Positions 1 to 4,534 of a DNA stretch of 6,798 bases are shown in pieces. How positions within the stretch are numbered: the first letter of the stretch is position 1; every line of letters starts with the position of its first letter. The stretch covers positions 1 through 6,798 of the forward strand of contig DAOTYI010000138.1 in NCBI GenBank assembly GCA_034434895.1. The letters run 5' to 3'. The notes beneath the pieces were generated by a model, which saw only the letters and a program-made list of their open reading frames with translations, made no database searches and was not told where the DNA came from. The DNA is from DAOTXL01 sp034434895. Lineage in GTDB: Bacteria; Chloroflexota; Anaerolineae; JAAYZQ01. Made by a program: the position numbers and the translations under genes.

Positions 1-1653
1 GCCGATGGGGTTGCCGGCGTTGCCCACCGGGTCGAGTTCGACCACATCCTCCTCGGGGAAACTGGCGATACCCAGGTAGTTCTGCATAAAGGGCGTGACC
101 GTCCCGGCCTCGTAGTAATAGTCCTCGGAGGAGAGGATAAAGTTGCCGCCGCCGTCCAGGTAGGCGGCCACCTGCTGCTCATTGTAGGGGGTGAAGACGC
201 CGCTCTGCCAGGCGTAGCCGGTGAACCAGAGGACCACATCGTAGGGGGCCATGTCGGCGGCGGTGGGATCGCCCTGGGAGACGGTATCCCAGACGTCATA
301 GGGGTAGCCCAGGTAGTCCAGGGTGGAGGTGTAGTAGGGCCGGCCGCCGTCGTTGGGCACCACGTTGTCAAAGTCCCAGTCGTCGTCCACCACCAGGACG
401 TTGCACTCTACGGCGCAGGGCAACGGGTAGTACTCCGGGTCGCCGTAGGGCGGGTTGTCGCTCGTCAGCCGCCCGCCAAAGACCCACAGCCCGGGCAGGC
501 CGTCGTTCGGATCCTCCGTGCACAGCGGCACAAAGACGCCGGCGTGGTCGCGGCGGGCCTGGTTCAGGTCGGGGAAGCCCTGGTTCCAGGAGTCGGTGAG
601 GACGTTGTATTCCATGGCCTCGGCCGAAGAGTTCGGCCAGTCCCCGCCGCCGGCCACGTAGAGGTGGCCGCCCCAGGGGGCCGGGGCCAGCGTATCGGCG
701 TCGAAGCCAAAGCCGCGCCCTTCACCGCTGGCCACCGGCAGGGACGCTTTGGCCTGCCAGCCGGCGGCGATGTTGTGGGTGTCCAGCGCCTCGACCACGG
801 CGGTCGGCACCAGGTCGCCGCCGGTATAGTCGTAGATGCCGCCGATGGCATAGATCACATCGTCCTGGACGGCCACCTGGATATAGGAGCGGGCCGGGTT
901 GAGGGTGACGCCCAGGTTGGTCCAGCGGGAGCCGGAGGGCTGCTTGGGGTCAAAGGCCCAGGTGCCGTTGTAGAAGTAGGGGGCGGCCTGGTTTTCCCAA
1001 CCGCCGAAGACGTAGATGATGTCGTTCACCACGGCGGTGCCCATGGCCGCGACCAGGTAGCCGGCTACCTGCACTGTCCAGTCGTCGGCGGCGGGCAGGG
1101 CCTCGGCCACGCCGGTCTGGGGGTAGAAGCGCTGCACCGTGCCGATGTTGCCGGCCGGGCTGCCGTCGGCGTTGTAGCCGCCGATGATATAGATGGCCGG
1201 GCCGCGGCCGGTGCCGTCATCATAGACCAGGTTGGCGGTATAGTTGGAGACGTCCTCCACTATGTCAAGGCCGGTATCGGTCCAGGTCAGGTTCACCGGG
1301 TCGAACATCCAGACGCGCGGAGATTCGGTCGCGCCGCCGGTGCGCCCGCCGGGGCAGTAGATCTTGTTGGCCCAGGGTTGGTCGGCCGGCCCGGGGACGA
1401 AGGCGCAGTCGAAGCGGTTGTAGTCGAAGGGGGGATGGGACAGTTGGTGCCAGGTACCCTGTTGCGGCGCCGCCGACGGCGTGCCGGGAGTTGCCGGCCG
1501 GGGCAGGCGGGGCCGCTCGTTGGAAAGCTGGAGCGGCTGGCTGAGGACCTTCACCGCCGGGGAGCCAGGCTCCTGGGCGGCCATCGGTGCCGGCAGGGCA
1601 GCCAGCACCAGAGAGAGCAAAACGACGAGAGACACGATTTTGCTCCGTTTCAT
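1..1653 (-). CDS. Secreted kelch-repeat beta-propeller protein with C-terminal GATase-like domain (3' end missing)
   Basis: The frame is open for all 551 codons from ATG at 1653 to the left edge, so the protein is partial. An SD-like AGGAG lies about 10 nt upstream of the ATG. Residues 1-26 form a signal peptide: MKRSK, a hydrophobic core, and probable cleavage after PMAA. Six kelch-type blades follow, each with a strand ending in Gly-Gly: IYCPGG (98-103), IYIIGG (154-159), IYVFGG (213-218), IYAIGG (267-272), LYVAGG (331-336) and LWVFGG (389-394). Typical downstream motifs such as MFDP and AFDP plus a Trp are present. From about 418 a second domain begins with VLVVDDD, then DVVLWFTGY (472-480) and YLDGGGNFILSSED (498-511). 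This pattern is seen in GATase1-like modules of extracellular proteins. The role is probably binding or adhesion outside the membrane; substrate and any catalytic activity are unknown. Kelch and signal-peptide calls are firm, the second domain less so. Confidence 0.88.
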   Translation of the reverse strand, partial: MKRSKIVSLVVLLSLVLAALPAPMAAQEPGSPAVKVLSQPLQLSNERPRLPRPATPGTPSAAPQQGTWHQLSHPPFDYNRFDCAFVPGPADQPWANKIYCPGGRTGGATESPRVWMFDPVNLTWTDTGLDIVEDVSNYTANLVYDDGTGRGPAIYIIGGYNADGSPAGNIGTVQRFYPQTGVAEALPAADDWTVQVAGYLVAAMGTAVVNDIIYVFGGWENQAAPYFYNGTWAFDPKQPSGSRWTNLGVTLNPARSYIQVAVQDDVIYAIGGIYDYTGGDLVPTAVVEALDTHNIAAGWQAKASLPVASGEGRGFGFDADTLAPAPWGGHLYVAGGGDWPNSSAEAMEYNVLTDSWNQGFPDLNQARRDHAGVFVPLCTEDPNDGLPGLWVFGGRLTSDNPPYGDPEYYPLPCAVECNVLVVDDDWDFDNVVPNDGGRPYYTSTLDYLGYPYDVWDTVSQGDPTAADMAPYDVVLWFTGYAWQSGVFTPYNEQQVAAYLDGGGNFILSSEDYYYEAGTVTPFMQNYLGIASFPEEDVVELDPVGNAGNPIG

Positions 1654-1718
1654 TTGAACCTTTCTCCTTTCTGACCGGGGATTTGAGCCTGTTCGGCAGT
1701 CAGAGTGGTGCTCATCAT
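1650..1718 (-). CDS. Possible 22-codon leader ORF coupled to the kelch gene
   Basis: A tiny ORF starts at the ATGATG at 1718-1713 and encodes a hydrophilic peptide beginning MMSTTLTAEQ and ending GERFK. Its TGA overlaps the kelch start codon as ATGA, a classic arrangement for translational coupling. A good SD (AAAGGAGG, GGAGG at 1741-1745) lies 22 nt upstream. That is too far for direct use, but the last 12 nt before the ATG (1719-1730) form a small GCGT/ACGC hairpin that would shorten the spacing to 10 nt. No homology is recognised. It could equally be untranslated leader, because the kelch gene has its own SD. Confidence 0.3.
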   Translation of the reverse strand: MMSTTLTAEQAQIPGQKGERFK

Positions 1719-1757
1719 GCGTAGCGACGCTTTTCTTCCACCTCCTTTCCATCTTTT

Positions 1758-1782
1758 GCAGCATAGCCGATGGCCATGCTGC
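1758..1782 (-). other. RNA hairpin in the kelch leader
   Basis: This 25-nt palindrome reads GCAGCAT, then GGCC, loop ATC, then the complementary arm on the minus strand. In the minus-strand transcript it forms an 11-bp stem with one G-U wobble and a 3-nt loop. On the plus strand the same position would be an A-C mismatch. It therefore suits the kelch-gene transcript, lying about 105 nt upstream of its ATG and just upstream of the AAAGGAGG element. No U-tract follows, so it is not a normal terminator. Confidence 0.5.
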
Positions 1783-1794
1783 CGGGAATCGGGG

Positions 1795-1828
1795 TCTGCG
1801 ACCCCCCAACCGCCCGCCGGGTTGCAGA
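1795..1828. repeat. Imperfect inverted repeat, CTGYGAYCC family
   Basis: The arms TCTGCGACCC (1795-1804) and GGGTTGCAGA (1819-1828) pair over 10 positions, with one G-T pair, around a C-rich 14-nt loop. The left arm resembles the left arm of the element at 2038-2079 and of the one at 6426-6458, suggesting a dispersed palindromic family. It lies in the kelch leader. Confidence 0.5.
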
Positions 1829-1902
1829 TCCGCCGGAGCAAAAGTTCGGCCAGCGTGCACCAGATGATGTTCGATTGGACCTTGACCCCTTGTGATGAAT
1901 AT

Positions 1903-1931
1903 ATTTTACCTCAATCGGCGCGAGTTGTCAA
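1903..1931 (-). promoter_or_regulatory. Sigma70-type promoter for the kelch gene
   Basis: On the minus strand there is a perfect -35 TTGACA (1931-1926), a 17-bp spacer, and a -10 TAAAAT (1908-1903) matching five of six consensus bases. Transcription would start near 1896, giving a leader of about 240 nt before the kelch ATG. The AT-rich patch stands out in otherwise GC-rich DNA. The -35 directly adjoins the palindrome at 1932-1963, which could be an operator. Confidence 0.7.
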
Positions 1932-1963
1932 TTGTAGGACAACTGCGAGCAGTTGTCCTACAA
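1932..1963. repeat. Perfect 13-bp palindrome with core CAACTGCGAGCAGTTG
   Basis: The arms TTGTAGGACAACT (1932-1944) and AGTTGTCCTACAA (1951-1963) are exact reverse complements around a 6-nt GCGAGC loop. The central 16 nt recur exactly at 3038-3053 inside the end of the amidase gene, so this is a dispersed element and not only a local operator. It abuts the kelch -35 box. No T-run follows on either strand, so intrinsic termination is unlikely. It may form a cruciform or an RNA hairpin. Confidence 0.8.
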
Positions 1964-1974
1964 GATTGGCCGCA

Positions 1975-2013
1975 GGCCCCTGAGTAGGGGCCAGGCGCCG
2001 CTCTGCCCCTACT
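1975..2013. repeat. Overlapping inverted repeats GGCCCCT / AGTAGGGGC
   Basis: Two mutually exclusive stems share a central arm. GGCCCCT (1975-1981) pairs with AGGGGCC (1986-1992) around a 4-nt loop. AGTAGGGGC (1983-1991) pairs with GCCCCTACT (2005-2013) around a 13-nt loop. The three-arm arrangement could be two abutting repeat elements or a switchable hairpin. It is non-coding and lies between the two divergent promoters. Confidence 0.6.
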
Positions 2014-2037
2014 TGAGTCGCTTAACTTGATACCTAT

Positions 2038-2079
2038 GGTCTGTGATCCCCGCCGGTGGGGGCTGCCGGGTCACAGACC
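2038..2079. repeat. Long palindrome GGTCTGTGA ... TCACAGACC
   Basis: Perfect 9-bp arms (2038-2046 and 2071-2079) enclose a GC-rich centre. After one unpaired T, CCC at 2048-2050 can extend the stem by pairing with GGG at 2068-2070. The centre also holds a CCCC/GGGG self-complementary segment. The left arm shares CTGTGATCC with 6428-6436. It is probably a REP-like dispersed element. Confidence 0.65.
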
Positions 2080-2083
2080 TGGC

Positions 2084-2102
2084 GGGAGCAGGGCGGGCGG
2101 GG
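2084..2102 (+). other. G-quadruplex motif
   Basis: Four G-runs (2084-2086, 2091-2093, 2095-2097, 2099-2102) are separated by loops of 4, 1 and 1 nt, satisfying the G3+N1-7 rule. It lies about 40 nt upstream of the putative -35 of the amidase promoter on the non-template strand. Folding in vivo and any regulatory effect are unproven. Confidence 0.45.
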
Positions 2103-2142
2103 TTTCCATTCTTCTGCTTCGAACACCCAAGGCCACCGCCGA

Positions 2143-2172
2143 TTGGTCCCGGGCGCGAAAAATGGGTATAAT
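2143..2172 (+). promoter_or_regulatory. Promoter for the amidase-purB unit
   Basis: A perfect -10 TATAAT (2167-2172) stands in an A/T-rich patch. The best -35 is a weak TTGGTC (2143-2148) with an 18-bp spacer, so activator dependence is possible. The start would fall near 2179, at the first base of the hairpin at 2179-2206 and about 68 nt before the amidase ATG. Confidence 0.6.
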
Positions 2173-2178
2173 ATTACT

Positions 2179-2206
2179 CTCCCGCAGGGTTGCTAACCTG
2201 CGGGAG
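2179..2206 (+). promoter_or_regulatory. 5'-terminal hairpin in the amidase leader
   Basis: CTCCCGCAGG (2179-2188) pairs perfectly with CCTGCGGGAG (2197-2206) around an 8-nt loop. It begins at the predicted transcription start. The left-arm CTCCC can alternatively pair with the GGGAG of the amidase SD (2238-2242), so the leader could have two states. It could also simply be an mRNA-stabilising 5' stem or another dispersed palindrome. Confidence 0.5.
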
Positions 2207-2246
2207 GGCAGGCAGTTACCTGACTTTGCAGAAAGGGGGGAGCCTG

Positions 2247-3107
2247 ATGGAGATCACCATCGCTCTGGCCCAGATGGCCATTGCCCTGGGCCGCCCGGAT
2301 CAGAACACAGTGGCAGCGCGACTTGCTGCGGCCCAGGCTGCTGCTCAGGGGGCCGATCTGCTCCTCTTGCCGGAACTATGGTCCACCGGCTACGACCTGG
2401 CACGAGCCGATACCTATGCCGCGCCGCTGGGGGAGGGCCCCTTTGCCGTCATGGCCGACCTGGCCCAGGAACAGGGCCTGTTTGTCGTCGGTACGGCTCT
2501 GGAAACCAACCCCGGCGGTCGGCCTTTCAACACGGCAGCGCTCTATGGGCCGGACGGCCGGCTGGCCGGCGTCTATCGCAAAGTCCACCTCTTCCCGCTC
2601 ATCGGCGAAAAGGAGACGATGACGGCCGGCCGCTCCCTGCCGGTCTTTGACTGGCCGTGGGGCCGGGTGGCCCTGGCCATCTGTTACGACCTGCGTTTCC
2701 CCGAACTGTGGCGCACCTATACCTGCGCCGGGGCGCAGCTCATCCTCATCCCCGCCGAATGGCCAATACGCCGGATCGAGCATTGGCGGCTGTTGTTGCG
2801 GGCGCGGGCGGTGGAAGATCAGCTCTTTGTGGCCGGCTGCAACCGGGCCGGAACCGACGCCGACGGCGAGTTTGGCGGCCATTCGGCGGCCGTGGACCCC
2901 TGGGGACGGGTCCTGGTCGAGGGGGGCCTGGAGCCAGGGCTGTTCCTGGTGACGCTGGACCTGGACGAGGTGGACCGCTGCCGCCGGCAATTTCCCTTCC
3001 TGGAGGACCGTCGCCCGGAGGTGTATGCCCAGCAGAGCAACTGCGAGCAGTTGCCTTACAATCAGGAGGGCCTGTGTTCGATCATGGAACCTATGTCTCG
3101 CCGCTGA
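2247..3107 (+). CDS. Nitrilase-superfamily carbon-nitrogen hydrolase (omega-amidase-like)
   Basis: This encodes a 286-residue cytoplasmic amidase. I chose ATG 2247 over an in-frame TTG at 2190 because a strong SD (AAAGGGGGGAG, ending at 2242) sits just upstream and the family's usual N-terminus follows (MEITIALAQM). The catalytic triad is complete: Glu43 in LLLLPELWSTGY, Lys112 in YRKVHLF, and Cys146 in ICYDLRFPE. The second conserved Glu, 121 in GEKE, is also present. The CYDLRFPE motif is typical of Nit2/omega-amidase and YafV-like members, which hydrolyse the amide of 2-oxo acid amides. The exact substrate is inferred only. Family members usually end near RRPEVY (residues 255-260). Here about 24 extra residues follow, of which 264-272 are encoded by a palindromic repeat. 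The last 34 nt overlap purB, suggesting co-transcription and translational coupling. Confidence 0.9.
   Translation: MEITIALAQMAIALGRPDQNTVAARLAAAQAAAQGADLLLLPELWSTGYDLARADTYAAPLGEGPFAVMADLAQEQGLFVVGTALETNPGGRPFNTAALYGPDGRLAGVYRKVHLFPLIGEKETMTAGRSLPVFDWPWGRVALAICYDLRFPELWRTYTCAGAQLILIPAEWPIRRIEHWRLLLRARAVEDQLFVAGCNRAGTDADGEFGGHSAAVDPWGRVLVEGGLEPGLFLVTLDLDEVDRCRRQFPFLEDRRPEVYAQQSNCEQLPYNQEGLCSIMEPMSRR
3037..3062 (+). repeat. Second, half-preserved copy of the CAACTGCGAGCAGTTG palindrome, inside the amidase ORF
   Basis: GCAACT (3037-3042) and AGTTGC (3049-3054) flank the same GCGAGC loop as in the copy at 1932-1963. The right arm continues CCTTACAAT, similar to CCTACAAG there. The outer left arm is lost, because upstream sequence becomes normal amidase coding DNA. 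The repeat encodes amidase residues 264-272 and ends just before the purB SD. Confidence 0.75.
3064..3069 (+). promoter_or_regulatory. Shine-Dalgarno sequence deciding the purB GTG start
   Basis: A consensus AGGAGG lies 4 nt upstream of GTG 3074, inside the amidase reading frame. It supports GTG as the purB start although no ATG is nearby in that frame. Confidence 0.8.
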
Positions 3108-4534
3108 GCTGGCGCTACGGCTCGGCGGAGATGCGCTCGGTGTGGAGCGAAGTGCACAAGCGGCGGCTATGGCGACGCATCTGGGTGGCACTGGCCGAAG
3201 CTCAGGCCGGGTTGGGGCTGGTCACCCCGGCGCAGGTCGCCGACCTGCGCGCTCATGCCGACAAAGTGGACGTAGAGCGTGCCCTTCAGATCGAGGCCGA
3301 GATCAAACATGACCTGATGGCCGAGGTCCGGGTCTTTGCCGGGCAGTGCCCGATTGGGGGGGGCATCATCCACCTGGGAGCCACCAGCATGGATGTCAAG
3401 GACAATGCCGACGTGTTGCGGCTGCGCGATGCGCTGGACCTGCTGCTGGCCCGCCTGTGCGCCCTCCTGGCCGACCTGGCCGACCGGATCGAGGAGCGGG
3501 CTGAGCAGGTGTGCATGGGCTACACCCACCTTCAGCCCGCCGAGCCGACCACGGTGGGTTATCGTCTGGCGCAGTATGGCCTTGACCTGCTGATCGATCT
3601 GGAAGAGTTGCGCCGGGTGCGCGCCGGGCTGCGGGGCAAGGGGTTTCGCGGCGCCACCGGCACCTCGGCCTCCTACACCCAGTTGCTGACCTCCGCTCCC
3701 GGTTGCCCCACTGCCGCCGACCTGGAAGCCAGGGTGATGGCCCGGCTGGAGCTGGAGGCCTTTCCGGTGACCACGCAGACCTATCCGCGCAAGCAGGACT
3801 GGCTGGTGCTCAACGCCCTGGCCGGGCTGGCGGGTTCGCTCTACAAGTTTGCCTTTGACCTGCGGGTGCTGCAGGCACAGCCCTTGGGCGAATGGAGCGA
3901 ACCGTTTGGCCGCCAGCAGGTGGGTTCGTCGGCCATGCCCTTCAAGCGCAATCCTGAAAACGCCGAAACCGTGGATAGCCTGGCCCGGCTGGTGGCCGCC
4001 CTGCCCCGCGTGGCCTGGGACAATGCCGCCCATTCGTTGCTGGAGCGCACCCTGGACGATTCGGCCAACCGGCGGTTGATTCTGCCCGAGGCGTTCCTGG
4101 CCACCGAGGAGCTGGTGCGCCGGGCGCACTCGATCCTGCGCGGGCTGGTGATCCATGACGAAGCGATAGCCCGCAACCTGGACACCTATGGCCCCTTCGC
4201 CGCCACCGAGCGGCTGCTGATGGAGCTGGTCAAGGCCGGTGCCGACCGCCAGGCCATGCACGAGCTGATCCGCCAGCACAGCATGGCCGCCTGGGCTGCC
4301 ATTGAGCAGGGCGCATCGAACCCTGTGGCCGAATCCCTGGCCGCCGATCCGGAGGTGCTGGCCTTCCTGCCGGCCGACCGGGTGCGGGCGCTGCTGGATG
4401 TCGGCGCTTACGTGGGCGATGCGCCGCAGCGCGCCAGGGAGCTGGCCGGGATGATCCGGGCGGCGGTCAGAAACCGACCGACTATTCCTTCGTCCCCACC
4501 AGATAGACCGCCTGCCAGGGCCGATAGCGGCTGA
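3074..4534 (+). CDS. purB: Adenylosuccinate lyase
   Basis: This encodes a 486-residue cytoplasmic enzyme of the fumarase/aspartase superfamily. It removes fumarate from SAICAR in IMP synthesis and from adenylosuccinate in AMP synthesis. The GTG start gives (M)FDHGTYVSP followed by SWRYGS, the expected N-terminus. Conserved blocks are HLGATSMDVKDN (100-111), GYTHLQPAEPTT (149-160) with the likely general-acid His152, GATGTSASY, and the signature loop SSAMPFKRNP (285-294) with the catalytic Ser of the SS pair. The C-terminal helical domain includes GLVIHDEAI (from 357) and YGPFAATERLL. The gene overlaps the amidase by 34 nt, so expression is probably coupled. Roughly the last 17 residues, proline-rich (PPDRPPARADSG), come from reading antisense through the end of the VanW gene. 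They look like a non-homologous extension after loss of an earlier stop. The long upstream open frame in the same phase is amidase shadow. Confidence 0.93.
   Translation: MFDHGTYVSPLSWRYGSAEMRSVWSEVHKRRLWRRIWVALAEAQAGLGLVTPAQVADLRAHADKVDVERALQIEAEIKHDLMAEVRVFAGQCPIGGGIIHLGATSMDVKDNADVLRLRDALDLLLARLCALLADLADRIEERAEQVCMGYTHLQPAEPTTVGYRLAQYGLDLLIDLEELRRVRAGLRGKGFRGATGTSASYTQLLTSAPGCPTAADLEARVMARLELEAFPVTTQTYPRKQDWLVLNALAGLAGSLYKFAFDLRVLQAQPLGEWSEPFGRQQVGSSAMPFKRNPENAETVDSLARLVAALPRVAWDNAAHSLLERTLDDSANRRLILPEAFLATEELVRRAHSILRGLVIHDEAIARNLDTYGPFAATERLLMELVKAGADRQAMHELIRQHSMAAWAAIEQGASNPVAESLAADPEVLAFLPADRVRALLDVGAYVGDAPQRARELAGMIRAAVRNRPTIPSSPPDRPPARADSG

Noticed and set aside
544..1674. 376-codon plus-strand ORF and a 95-codon minus-strand ORF in another frame (564-851) over the kelch gene
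   Set aside because: Both give low-complexity Gly/Val/Arg/Pro-rich translations typical of GC-rich shadows. The minus-strand kelch frame has a signal peptide, an SD and six recognisable blades.
1770..1840. c-di-GMP-I (GEMM) riboswitch in the kelch leader
   Set aside because: Only loose matches such as TCGCAGACC and AAGATGG were seen. The GAAA tetraloop, its receptor and the CGCAAAGC core are absent, and half of the region is a dispersed-type palindrome.
1719..1841. Upstream extension of the 22-codon leader ORF to a 63-codon ORF
   Set aside because: The added part translates palindromic repeat DNA into Cys/Arg-rich sequence without an SD, so it is unlikely to be a real protein.
1932..2079. 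Intrinsic transcription terminators
   Set aside because: The stems are strong but none is followed by a T-run on either strand, and they lie upstream, not downstream, of both divergent genes.
1758..2206. CRISPR array
   Set aside because: The repeats are different palindromes of different lengths, without regular spacing or repeated units separated by spacers.
2027..2650. 207-codon plus-strand ORF running from the intergenic region into the amidase
   Set aside because: It crosses several palindromes and then the amidase catalytic region out of frame, and has no SD or recognisable motif.
2657..3073. N-terminal 139-codon extension of the purB frame
   Set aside because: It overlaps the amidase catalytic region out of frame, encodes Arg/Gly/Pro-rich sequence, and family N-termini begin at the GTG with its own SD.
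3167..4279. 370-codon minus-strand ORF opposite purB
   Set aside because: It is antisense to fully conserved PurB motifs, with a Gln/Gly/His-rich translation typical of a shadow frame.
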